Shown in pieces: positions 25,743 through 33,385 of a DNA stretch of 64,000 nucleotides. The stretch lies in contig JBFWPN010000013.1 in the NCBI GenBank assembly GCA_050249955.1, positions 62,001-126,000 on the forward strand, in the 5' to 3' direction. The position numbers and the translations under genes are program-made. Every line of letters begins with the position of its first letter. Positions within the stretch are counted from its first letter, which is position 1. The stretch comes from CAVVIG01 sp050249955 (GTDB lineage: Bacteria; Acidobacteriota; Vicinamibacteria; Vicinamibacterales; CAVVIG01). The notes under the pieces are model-generated. The model searched no databases. It worked only from the letters and a program-made list of their open reading frames with translations, and was not told where the DNA came from.

Positions 25743-26546
25743 ATGGTGCCACGTTCCCTCTCACTCCCCGCCTGTCGCGCCCCTCTCGCATTCGTCCTGA
25801 TGCTCGCCGGCTGCGGCGGAGCGCAGGGTCCCCTGAAGGGCCAGGCGTCTGACGAGTGGACCCGGAGCTACACCCTGCAGGCGGGTGGTGAGTTCCAGGT
25901 CGTGGGTGCCATCGGGCGCATCGAGGTGCAGGGCGGCACCGGTCCCTCCATCGAGGTGAAGGCCGAACGGATCGGGCGCGCTGCCACCGACGCAGGGGCC
26001 AGGCCGATTCCCGCACGCATTCGCATCACGGAGGAAGTGGCTCCCGACAAGGTCGTGCTGCGCAATGAAGGCCTGGGAGGCGTGGTCATCGGCATCGAGA
26101 CCGAGGTGAACTTCCGGGTCACCGTGCCGAAGGCGACGCGCCTGCGCCTGCGGACCGCCGGCGGCGACATCACGGTGTCGAACGTCGAGGGCACGGTCGT
26201 CGCCTCCACCAACGAAGGCACGATCGTCGGCAAGGGACTGGCGGGTGGGGTGGAGGCACGCACGACCAACGGGAACATCACCGTGGAGATGACTGCCGTG
26301 TCGACCGACCCGATCGAGCTCCGGGCGGTCAACGGCGAGATTGCCCTCTCGCTTCCGGAGACGGCGAATGCCAACCTCGACGCGAGCTGCACGAACGGTT
26401 CGATCGAGGTGAAGGACCTGCCACTCGACGTGACGGGTGAGCAGAGCCGTCGGCGGACCAGGGGACGCCTCAATGCCGGCGGCGCTCCCATCCAGTTGAC
26501 CAGCACCAACGGCAACATCCGCGTCGGCGCCCTGCCCACGCCCTGA
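25743..26546 (+). CDS. Lipoprotein with DUF4097-like beta-helix repeats
   Basis: A 267-residue probable lipoprotein. A hydrophobic leader ends in the lipobox L-M-L-A-G-C (Cys near residue 24). The body is built of repeated short strands such as G-G-D-I-T-V-S-N-V-E-G-T-V, T-T-N-G-N-I-T-V-E-M and C-T-N-G-S-I-E-V-K-D-L, the spaced T-x-N-G-x-I pattern of DUF4097/adhesin-like proteins that fold as a right-handed beta-helix. Function is unknown; related proteins are often near stress-response membrane genes. It lies 49 nt after smc and converges with the FHA gene. Confidence 0.8.
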   Translation: MVPRSLSLPACRAPLAFVLMLAGCGGAQGPLKGQASDEWTRSYTLQAGGEFQVVGAIGRIEVQGGTGPSIEVKAERIGRAATDAGARPIPARIRITEEVAPDKVVLRNEGLGGVVIGIETEVNFRVTVPKATRLRLRTAGGDITVSNVEGTVVASTNEGTIVGKGLAGGVEARTTNGNITVEMTAVSTDPIELRAVNGEIALSLPETANANLDASCTNGSIEVKDLPLDVTGEQSRRRTRGRLNAGGAPIQLTSTNGNIRVGALPTP

Positions 26547-26558
26547 ACCCGCGGGGGA

Positions 26559-27593
26559 TCAGGCCCGGAAGAGGAGCCTGATCGGTCCGATCTCCACGAC
26601 GTCGCCGTTCTCGAGCACCCGCTCGGTGATCCGCTCGCCGTTGACCCACGTGCCGTTGTTGGACTCGAGGTCGCGCAGCAGGTAGCCGTCCGGCGTGCGT
26701 TCCAGGACGGCGTGCTTGCGTGAGATGCCTGGCTTCACGATCTGGACGTCGTTCTGGTCGCCGCGACCGATCGCCGTCACGCCGTCTCCCAGGTGGAACT
26801 CGTGCAGGTCGCCGTCGTCCTCCAGCACGAGGGTGGCGTGGCCCGTCGAGGGGGCTGGTGGTGCCGCCTGCAGGTGGGCTTCCACCTGGTCACGGGGCAG
26901 CGCGAAGGTCGAGTCGACCGGCCCCGGCAGCGGTAACAGCTGGTTGGCGGCACCGACGCCGCGGGCCGGGACGGCCGGCATGTCCGATGGTGCCGGCTGG
27001 GCGGCTTCCATGATGTCGGCTTCCATCGGCAGAGGGGGCAGCCGTGGCGTGGACACCGGTGTCTCCGTCACGTGGCGGGTATCCGGGTCCACCTTGATGT
27101 CGAAGCCTTCCCCGAGCGCCGCAATGAAGCGCGCAGAGGCCGCCTCCAGGGCAGCGACGTCACGTTCACATTGCTCGAGGATGGCACTGGGACCGGCCAG
27201 GCGGTTGGCGAGTTCCTCGTCCGTGAGTTCACCGACTTCGTGTCTGAACTCGGCTTCCTGCCTGCGCTCCTGCGCATCGGTTCGTGCACCCTGGACGCTG
27301 AGCATGGCCGCCTGCAGCGCCTCGTAGTCGGACCTGACGTCGGCCCGCAGTGGCGCGGCCTCCTCCTCGAGGGCGGCTGCGCGATGCTCGTAGTCGGCCA
27401 GGACACGGGCACGCACGGCCGGCGGCACCTGATCCTGGTGTGCCTGCGCCTTGTTGCGAAAGGCCTGGATGCGACCCTGCTCGTGGCCGATCGCCACCAG
27501 CCGTTCGAGCCGCTCGAAGTCGAGGCTCTCGATCAGCGCGGAGACCGAGGGGGTGTTCTCAGGTGCGGATTCCGGGGGGCTGGCAGGGTTCAT
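26559..27593 (-). CDS. FHA-domain protein with long helical N-terminus
   Basis: A 344-residue cytosolic protein. The C-terminal 85 residues are an FHA domain: I-G-R-G-D-Q-N-D-V, G-I-S-R-K-H-A-V and L-E-S-N-N-G-T-W-V-N-G contain the expected phosphothreonine-binding Gly-Arg, Ser-Arg-Lys-His and Asn residues. The first 170 residues are charged and helical (probable coiled coil); a Pro/Ala linker joins them. The ATG at 27593 is chosen; a TTG at 27617 would add eight residues. It follows the Ser/Thr kinase gene by 40 nt on the same strand, so the two are likely partners: the kinase phosphorylates threonine and the FHA domain reads it. Confidence 0.87.
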   Translation of the reverse strand: MNPASPPESAPENTPSVSALIESLDFERLERLVAIGHEQGRIQAFRNKAQAHQDQVPPAVRARVLADYEHRAAALEEEAAPLRADVRSDYEALQAAMLSVQGARTDAQERRQEAEFRHEVGELTDEELANRLAGPSAILEQCERDVAALEAASARFIAALGEGFDIKVDPDTRHVTETPVSTPRLPPLPMEADIMEAAQPAPSDMPAVPARGVGAANQLLPLPGPVDSTFALPRDQVEAHLQAAPPAPSTGHATLVLEDDGDLHEFHLGDGVTAIGRGDQNDVQIVKPGISRKHAVLERTPDGYLLRDLESNNGTWVNGERITERVLENGDVVEIGPIRLLFRA

Positions 27594-27633
27594 GTGCGAG
27601 CTCGATTCCTGAGGCAAGGGCTGGACAGCGTGG

Positions 27634-29904
27634 TCACTGGACGGTGTCGATGACCCAGCCGCCGCTGATCCGTCGAAGGTTCATCGTCACGTCAACCGAG
27701 GTTTCCCGTTTCTGGCCGTTCTCCAGTTCCTGCACGGTGTGCCGCTGCGCGCTGACGACGGCGCGATCGGGCTGCACGAAGCGCAGGTCTGGGCCGACCA
27801 GCGTCAACGAGTATGAGCGATTCCCGGCGAAGCTGAGGCCCGCCGGTGCCCCGGGCCACACCGTGCGCACTGCGCCAGCATCCATCCTGTTATACGCCTC
27901 CGCGTACTGTGCCAGCAGTGTCTCGATGGCCGACGTGTCGACTGCACGCGAGGGCCCTGGAGCGCCAGGGGCACCTGCGGCACCAGCGGTGCTCGTGGCG
28001 GACGGACCCGACGCAGGCGCCTTCGCCCCCTCGACCGCTGCCTGCCGGAACAGGCTGGCGGCTTCCAGGTAGGCAACCGCGGCCTCCGCAGGGTGGCCGC
28101 CGGTGGCCGCCGTCCCGGCCGCCGCCTGCCTGGCCAGCGCCTTGTTGTAGGTGCCCGGCGCGGAGGCTGCCGCGCCGGCCGTGCGCGCCTGTTCCAATGC
28201 GACAGCCGCGTCACTGCGGCCCGCTTCCACGACGGCCATGGCCACTGCCACGATGTCCGGGTCGTTGTTGCTGGTGCGTCCCCGCAGTTCGTCCACTGCG
28301 CCGGCAATGTCTCCGCGGCCAAGTAGTGCGGCGATACGGGACCTGAAGGCTGCGCTGCCTTCAGCCCCGGGCAACGCCGCCGCGCCGGTGGACGACGCAG
28401 GGACACCGGCCGTCGTGCTGCTGTCCGCCGGTTGTGTGGCCGGGCCGGTGCCGGCACCGGAGTCGGGCCAGAGCCACAGCGCGAGTGCCACGGCGATCGT
28501 TGCCGCGGCCGCCGCCGGAAGGAGCCAGCCGGGTGCAGTCCGATGGGCAGCTGCCGGCGACGTGTCGCTGTGCGATGCCGTCCCTGCAGCCGACCCCGCA
28601 GGGGCAGGAGATGTCGGCACGCGTACCTCCGGCGCTCGGCGAACGACGACCGTGGGATCCGAGGGCGATGTTGCCGCGACCGCGTCGGCCGTCGACGGGG
28701 AGATGGCCACGGGCGCCGGCGGCGTGGTGAGCCGCGACGCCGGCGTATCGGCGCGCGGGGCGTCGGGCGGAGCCGCTGGCCGTGTCTGCGACGGGGCCCT
28801 GGACGATTTGCGACGCTGCTCGGCCCGCGCTTCTTCCAGTGTCGCGAGTTCGGCCGGCGTGAGGGCACGCGTTGGATCGTCGGGACGCGTCGTGCCCAGC
28901 GAAGGCGTGTCGGCCGCTTCCTCGGCACGGCGCTTCTCGTCGGCCACGCGTGCCAGCTCGCGCGCCAGCTCCATCGCGCGGGTGGAGTCGATGGTGGGCG
29001 CGACCTCCTCGTTCGGTCCTGGTACCAGCGTGGGACCGTCGTAGTAGGGCGTGTCCGCGGGTGTGCTGGGCGACAGCACGCCGAACGACTCGTCCTCCGG
29101 TGTCTTCAGGCGGGTCCAGATGTCCAGGATGTCCTGGCGCATCGCGCCAAGATCCTGGTAGCGCTCGTCGGGCTTCTTCGCCAGGGCGCGACGGAGGACG
29201 GCGAGGATCGCTGGATCGATGCCGGGGCAGTAGCGCTCCACGGGATCCGGATCACTCTGCAGGATCCGCTGCAGCACCGAGAAGTCGTGCCCCGGAAAGG
29301 CGCGCCGGTAGGTCAGCAGTTCGTAGAACACGAGCCCCACGGCGAAGACATCGCTGCGATGGTCTGCGCGACCCGGGCTGATCTGCTCGGGTGACATGTA
29401 GTTGGGCGTGCCCATCATCATCCCGAGCTGGGTCAGGCCCTGATCGCCGGCCCGCGCCACGCCGAAGTCGAGGATCTTCACCGAGCCCTCGGTGTCGACC
29501 AGGATGTTCAGTGGCTTCACGTCGCGGTGCACGATGCCGAACTTGTGGGCGTAGGCGAGTCCGCGGCAGACCTCCTCGATGATCCGGAGCTTGCGTCCGA
29601 TCGTCAGCGGTGCCTGCTGGCTGATCAGCTCGGCCAGCGTCTCGCCAGGGATGTACTCCATGACGATGTAGGGGCTCGACTCGTGATCGCCGACGTGGAA
29701 GATCGTGACGATGTTGGGGTGGCGGAGCTGGCCGGCCGAGCGCGCCTCACGCTTGAAGCGCTCCCGCACCTCGGGGGAGTCGACCCCCTCACGCAGCAGC
29801 TTGATCGCGACGAGCCGGTCGATCGCCGGGTCGCGGGCCACGTAGACCGAGCCCATGCCCCCACGGCCCAGCATCCGAACGATTTCGTACTGACCGATGT
29901 GCAT
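27634..29904 (-). CDS. Transmembrane Ser/Thr protein kinase (PknB type) with extracytoplasmic domain
   Basis: A 756-residue kinase. The catalytic domain (about 6-265) has the glycine loop G-R-G-G-M-G-S-V, Lys35 in V-A-I-K, H-R-D (125-127), D-F-G (145-147) and the activation segment G-T-P-N-Y-M-S-P-E-Q. A low-complexity juxtamembrane region rich in Ala, Pro and Thr follows, then one membrane helix (about 455-477). The outer part holds a helical region and, in the last 100 residues, a fold resembling the NTF2/SnoaL family (A-E-A-Y-N-R-M-D-A-G-A-V at its start and G-G-W-V-I-D-T-V at its end). PASTA repeats are absent. It is likely coupled to the downstream FHA protein. Confidence 0.93.
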   Translation of the reverse strand: MHIGQYEIVRMLGRGGMGSVYVARDPAIDRLVAIKLLREGVDSPEVRERFKREARSAGQLRHPNIVTIFHVGDHESSPYIVMEYIPGETLAELISQQAPLTIGRKLRIIEEVCRGLAYAHKFGIVHRDVKPLNILVDTEGSVKILDFGVARAGDQGLTQLGMMMGTPNYMSPEQISPGRADHRSDVFAVGLVFYELLTYRRAFPGHDFSVLQRILQSDPDPVERYCPGIDPAILAVLRRALAKKPDERYQDLGAMRQDILDIWTRLKTPEDESFGVLSPSTPADTPYYDGPTLVPGPNEEVAPTIDSTRAMELARELARVADEKRRAEEAADTPSLGTTRPDDPTRALTPAELATLEEARAEQRRKSSRAPSQTRPAAPPDAPRADTPASRLTTPPAPVAISPSTADAVAATSPSDPTVVVRRAPEVRVPTSPAPAGSAAGTASHSDTSPAAAHRTAPGWLLPAAAAATIAVALALWLWPDSGAGTGPATQPADSSTTAGVPASSTGAAALPGAEGSAAFRSRIAALLGRGDIAGAVDELRGRTSNNDPDIVAVAMAVVEAGRSDAAVALEQARTAGAAASAPGTYNKALARQAAAGTAATGGHPAEAAVAYLEAASLFRQAAVEGAKAPASGPSATSTAGAAGAPGAPGPSRAVDTSAIETLLAQYAEAYNRMDAGAVRTVWPGAPAGLSFAGNRSYSLTLVGPDLRFVQPDRAVVSAQRHTVQELENGQKRETSVDVTMNLRRISGGWVIDTVQ

Positions 29905-29990
29905 GGTCTGGGCACCGACGCGGGTGGATCCCTGTCACGACCGGGAACGCACGGGTCCGGGCTTCGCGCGGCTGCCCGGAACGGCCACGC

Positions 29991-30074
29991 TATAATACGG
30001 CGGTCACTTTGGCCGTGCCAACGCCGGGCCCGGACCCCCCTCACGACGGAATGCACGGGACGCCTTCCCGTCGT
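29991..30074 (+). promoter_or_regulatory. -10 box and structured leader before the M48 protease
   Basis: TATAAT (29991-29996) is a consensus -10 without a clear -35. The following leader of about 95 nt can form a hairpin with ACGACGG (30043-30049) and CCGTCGT (30068-30074). The 193-nt gap 29905-30097 also has to hold the kinase promoter on the other strand, for which I see no clear elements. Confidence 0.45.
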
Positions 30075-30097
30075 CACCGTACCCGGGCGACTGTTGC

Positions 30098-31231
30098 ATG
30101 AACGAGGACAAGGCATCCCGTTACAACCGACTGAAGCGCCAGGTCAGGGTGGGCTCGGTCGGCGCGAGCGCCGCGCTGCTGCTGCTGCTCGTCCTGAGCG
30201 GCATGAGCCATCTCCTGCGCGACCTTGCCGAGTGGGCGGCTTCGTGGCTGCCGGGCTCGCTGCAGGGCTTCGTCACCGTCACCGCCTTCATCGCCCTGCT
30301 GACGCTGGTCAACGAACTGGTCAGCCTGCCGTTCGCCTTCTACGGCGGTTTCGTGCTGGAGCGGCGATACGGACTCTCACGGCAGTCGCTGTCACACTGG
30401 CTCGCCGATCAGGGCAAGGGGCTGGCGCTCGGCGCTGGCCTCGGCATTCCCGCTGCGTGGATTCTGTACGCCTTCATCGGGCGCTATCCATCCGGGTGGT
30501 GGCTCCCGGCCGGCGTGGTGTTCGCGGGGCTGATGATCGGCCTGGCCAACATCGCGCCGCTCCTGCTGCTGCCCATGTTCTATTCGATCAAGCCACTGTC
30601 CCGGTCCTCGCTGCGTGACCGCCTCGTGGCGCTGGGGGAACGGGCTGGCGCCCGGGTGCTCGACGCCTACGAATGGGGACTTGGCGAGAAGACCACCAAG
30701 GCGAACGCCGCGCTCACCGGCATCGGCTCGTCGCGCCGGATCCTGGTGTCGGACACCATGCTGGCGCAGTACTCGGACGACGAGATCGAGGTCGTGCTGG
30801 CGCACGAACTCGGCCACCACGTCCATGGCGACATCTGGAAGGGCATCGCCTTCGAGACGGTGCTGATCCTCGCAGGCTTCTACGTCGCGGCGGTTGGGCT
30901 CAGGATGGCGGTGCCCTTTGCGGGCCTCCGGGCCGTGGACGACCTGGCGGGCCTTCCGGTGCTGCTGCTCGCCGCGGGCGCCGTGTCGCTCGCCGCGGTG
31001 CCGGTCACGCATGCGCTCTCCCGCGCGCACGAACGCCGCGCCGACCGGTTCGCGCTGACGCTCACCAGGAACCCGCCTGCCTTCATCTCGGCGATGCGCC
31101 GCCTCGCGCAGCAGAACATGGCCGAGGACGAACCGTCGACGCTGGTGCGGTGGCTCTTCTACAGTCATCCGCCCATCCGCGAGCGAATCGCCGCCGCGCA
31201 GGCGTTCACACGTTCCGAACCTCGAAGCTAG
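30098..31231 (+). CDS. M48 family zinc metalloprotease (Ste24/CAAX protease-like)
   Basis: A 377-residue integral membrane protease. The N-terminal half contains several membrane helices of the M48 N-terminal family (F-Y-G-G-F-V-L-E-R-R-Y-G-L-S-R-Q). The zinc site H-E-L-G-H is at 236-240, with the third ligand expected in the E-R-R-A-D-R-F-A block (D-R-F-A-L near 325). The G-S-S-R-R-I-L-V-S-D-T motif is also typical. Bacterial members act in membrane protein quality control; prenylated substrates are not implied. The ATG at 30098 has no clear ribosome site. Confidence 0.92.
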   Translation: MNEDKASRYNRLKRQVRVGSVGASAALLLLLVLSGMSHLLRDLAEWAASWLPGSLQGFVTVTAFIALLTLVNELVSLPFAFYGGFVLERRYGLSRQSLSHWLADQGKGLALGAGLGIPAAWILYAFIGRYPSGWWLPAGVVFAGLMIGLANIAPLLLLPMFYSIKPLSRSSLRDRLVALGERAGARVLDAYEWGLGEKTTKANAALTGIGSSRRILVSDTMLAQYSDDEIEVVLAHELGHHVHGDIWKGIAFETVLILAGFYVAAVGLRMAVPFAGLRAVDDLAGLPVLLLAAGAVSLAAVPVTHALSRAHERRADRFALTLTRNPPAFISAMRRLAQQNMAEDEPSTLVRWLFYSHPPIRERIAAAQAFTRSEPRS

Positions 31232-31265
31232 AAGTCAGAGCTCCGAAATCAGCAATCAGCAATTC
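31224..31265. repeat. 7-bp-period repeat, six units
   Basis: GAAGCTA, GAAGTCA, GAGCTCC, GAAATCA, GCAATCA and GCAATTC follow one another without a gap, beginning at the last codons of the M48 gene. The period is exact while the unit drifts. Confidence 0.65.
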
Positions 31266-31300
31266 AAGGGCTCGACCTCGGAGGGCCCGGCACGTTCACC

Positions 31301-32137
31301 TTACAACTTCACGTTGGTCAGCGCGAACTCGACGTCGACCGTGATCCGGTTGCTGGAGCTCGACTGGTAGAGCGAGCTGAAGCCCGGGGCAAGGCTGACA
31401 ACGTGCATCGCGGCCGAGGCACCCGCCTGTTCGCCTGTCTGGCCCACCCGGAAGCGCTTCTCGCTCGATACCTGGAACTCGAACTCCGCATGGATGCGTG
31501 CCGACTTCGCGACGAAGAGGTCGACCTCGTCGCTGCCTGCACCGAGTGCGGCCAGGGCGCGCACCTGCCGCGCGACCGACTCGCCCAGGAACCGGTTGCC
31601 CTGCATCACCATCCGGACCCTGGCGAGCAGTTCGCGCGCGAAGTCGGCAGTCACCTTCGCGCCCGGCCCGAGCCGCATCCCGAGTTCCTCCCCCAGCGTC
31701 TTGAGGCCCTGGATGACCACGCTCCTCCGGATCTGGTCATCCAGGCCGACCGGGACAGGCAGATCCGGTGCGCCCGCGGGCTCTTCAAGGCCGGGGAGGG
31801 GGCCAGGGCGGAACGCATCGTCGAAGACCGACTGGAGCAGCTCGAGCGTGTCGATGTCCAGGGCCACGGGTGGCGCCCCCGGTGACGGGGTGACATGGAT
31901 CTCGTGAGTGCCGACGGCGTCCCTGATGTTTCCCGTGGTCAGCGCCGTGGAGCCGCCGACCGGCGTCGACGCCTGGGGTGTGGCCGGCACGTTGGCCCGG
32001 CCGAGCGCGGGCGCCCGACGGAGTCCGCCAATCAACTGGTTGGTCTGCATCGAGGCCATGGTGACCGCGGTGAACGCCTCGGCGAGGACGGCGGCAAACG
32101 TGGCGACAGAGACGGCTGATGTAGCACTGGCACTCAT
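31301..32137 (-). CDS. Unknown protein, third gene of a three-gene unit
   Basis: A 278-residue protein I cannot assign. The first 30 residues are Ala/Val/Thr-rich and moderately hydrophobic (V-A-T-F-A-A-V-L-A-E-A-F-T-A-V). A Pro/Gly-rich middle part follows, then helices (about 130-200). The C-terminal 80 residues contain strands of the pattern I-H-A-E-F-E-F-Q-V and I-T-V-D-V-E-F-A-L, like those in the two upstream genes. AAGGAG lies six bases before the ATG. It starts 14 nt after the previous gene. The shared strand pattern and spacing suggest one operon making interacting or paralogous proteins. No enzyme motif is seen. Confidence 0.65.
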   Translation of the reverse strand: MSASATSAVSVATFAAVLAEAFTAVTMASMQTNQLIGGLRRAPALGRANVPATPQASTPVGGSTALTTGNIRDAVGTHEIHVTPSPGAPPVALDIDTLELLQSVFDDAFRPGPLPGLEEPAGAPDLPVPVGLDDQIRRSVVIQGLKTLGEELGMRLGPGAKVTADFARELLARVRMVMQGNRFLGESVARQVRALAALGAGSDEVDLFVAKSARIHAEFEFQVSSEKRFRVGQTGEQAGASAAMHVVSLAPGFSSLYQSSSSNRITVDVEFALTNVKL

Positions 32138-32151
32138 ACAGGCTCCTTCAC

Positions 32152-32574
32152 TCAGTCCATGGAGTCTGGTCCGATGTGGAGCCTGACCTTCGCCTGGCCA
32201 CCAGCGACGCTGCCGACGGCCACGGTCAACTCCACCTCCACGTCCGCACTCATGAGCGTCATCTGTTCCTGGCCCAGCACGCGTCGGGCATCTCGGATCG
32301 CCTTGGAGAGCTCCTCGAGTACCTGCTTCGGGTCAATGGGCTGCAGCGACGGGCCTGCGGCCCCCGGCGTCGCGGCCGGCAGTTGGGGCAGGTCGATCTC
32401 GAACGAGACGCTCTGGTTTTCCGGCACGACGCCGACCGGATCGGAGGGACCGGACCTGATGACCGCGTTCCGGAAGACGCCAAAGGCAGTGCCGGCGCCT
32501 GCCGCCTCGGCGAAGGGCCTGACGACCTGGTCGAGGTACCTGCCTGCGTCGATCGTGATCTGGACTCGCGCCAT
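32152..32574 (-). CDS. Unknown small protein, second gene of the three-gene unit
   Basis: A 140-residue protein without a signal peptide. An N-terminal strand-helix (V-Q-I-T-I-D-A-G-R-Y-L-D-Q-V-V) is followed by V-S-F-E-I-D-L, a Pro-rich linker (about 65-80), a charged helix (about 82-105) and a strand V-E-V-E-L-T-V-A-V with a final R-L-H-I-G. From memory the helix plus V-E-L-x-x-x-V-A-V arrangement resembles the small trypsin-co-occurring domain 2 family, but I cannot verify that. It begins 3 nt after the stop of the first gene, with little ribosome site, implying translational coupling. Confidence 0.65.
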   Translation of the reverse strand: MARVQITIDAGRYLDQVVRPFAEAAGAGTAFGVFRNAVIRSGPSDPVGVVPENQSVSFEIDLPQLPAATPGAAGPSLQPIDPKQVLEELSKAIRDARRVLGQEQMTLMSADVEVELTVAVGSVAGGQAKVRLHIGPDSMD

Positions 32575-32577
32575 GAC

Positions 32578-33165
32578 CTACCCGTTCCATCCTGTCAGCT
32601 GGTCGAGCACGGGGCCGAGGTCGACCAACTGGTTCGTCGCCGCCGCGAGGTCCCCGTTGTCGATCAGCTTGTCGATGGCCGCCATGCGGCGCTCGATTTC
32701 CCTGCGCGCCCGTACGGGGATGTCGAGCCCGCCGACGCGCGCCCTGAGCAGCGCCACCGCCTCCCGCATCCGTTCGGCTGGTGTGGGCCCAGTCGGTGGG
32801 GGCGCGGGCGGCTCTGGTTCAGCGGGAACCGGGGCCGGTGACGAGGACGACGACGAGGGGGCAGCCAGGGGCACGGCGACGATTTCCAGTTCGACCCTGC
32901 CGCGGTTGATACGGCGCTCGTCGACCGCGTTGCGGTCGACGCCGAAGCCGAAGGCGAACGTGCGCACGCCCAGTCCCACCTGCGTGCCGTCGGCTGTGCG
33001 CCGCGTGGCCATCTCGAACTCGATGTCGACCTTGACACTCTTCACGGCCAGGGTGCCGACGTCGCTCCGCGATGTGCTCGCGAGGTTACGCGCAGCGTTC
33101 CCAAGCCCCTCTGCGATGTCCGTGAGCATCGTGCCGACGCTCAGCGTGTCCGTCCTCGTGGCCAC
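32578..33165 (-). CDS. Unknown protein, first gene of the three-gene unit; helical C-terminus
   Basis: A 195-residue protein starting at GTG (33165) with a GAGGT ribosome site. The N-terminal half has a short helix (M-L-T-D-I-A-E-G-L-G-N-A-A-R-N-L) and strands V-K-V-D-I-E-F-E-M and R-V-E-L-E-I-V-A-V. A Ser/Pro linker (about 102-128) follows. The last 60 residues form a helical hairpin (E-R-R-M-A-A-I-D-K-L-I-D-N-G-D-L-A-A-A-T-N-Q-L) that looks like the FIMAH/FIVAR-type helical modules of surface proteins, although no signal peptide is present. It is first in the unit. No family assignment is secure. Confidence 0.65.
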   Translation of the reverse strand: MATRTDTLSVGTMLTDIAEGLGNAARNLASTSRSDVGTLAVKSVKVDIEFEMATRRTADGTQVGLGVRTFAFGFGVDRNAVDERRINRGRVELEIVAVPLAAPSSSSSSPAPVPAEPEPPAPPPTGPTPAERMREAVALLRARVGGLDIPVRARREIERRMAAIDKLIDNGDLAAATNQLVDLGPVLDQLTGWNG

Positions 33166-33291
33166 AGCAATACCTCGTCCGACTGGTTGCTGAGAACCTT
33201 AACCCAACCATGACCCTGATGGGCCGCAATTCCGTGGACGGTCCTGCCTGCCGCGCCGCCATGCCCTGGCCTGCCCGCGACGCAGCGTTCT

Positions 33292-33328
33292 CAAAAGGAA
33301 AGGGCCGGCGATTGCTCGCCGGCCCTTT
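33292..33328 (-). terminator. Rho-independent terminator of rpsO-pnp
   Basis: AAAGGGCCGGCGA (33299-33311) and TCGCCGGCCCTTT (33316-33328) form a perfect 13-bp stem with a 4-nt loop. On the minus strand it is followed by CCTTTTGA. It lies 57 nt after the pnp stop. The rest of the 220-nt gap 33166-33385 holds a repeat tract and no gene. Confidence 0.8.
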
Positions 33329-33334
33329 CTGCGG

Positions 33335-33376
33335 TTCAGACTTCCGAGGTTGAACTGCTGACGTCCAACTTCCGCC
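33335..33376. repeat. Degenerate 7-bp-period tract after pnp
   Basis: TTCAGAC, TTCCGAG, GTTGAAC, TGCTGAC, GTCCAAC and TTCCGCC keep a 7-bp register, but similarity between units is weaker than in the other tracts. Confidence 0.35.
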
Positions 33377-33385
33377 GTGAGGCGG

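Noticed and set aside
21554..25744. Open frame of 1396 codons on the minus strand opposite smc
   Set aside because: SMC motifs on the plus strand are unambiguous. The antisense frame results from high third-position GC.
32159..33193. Plus-strand frame of 344 codons opposite the three unknown genes
   Set aside because: Its translation is Ser/Thr/Arg/Trp-rich with no secondary-structure pattern. The minus-strand frames have ribosome sites, tight spacing and regular helix and strand patterns.
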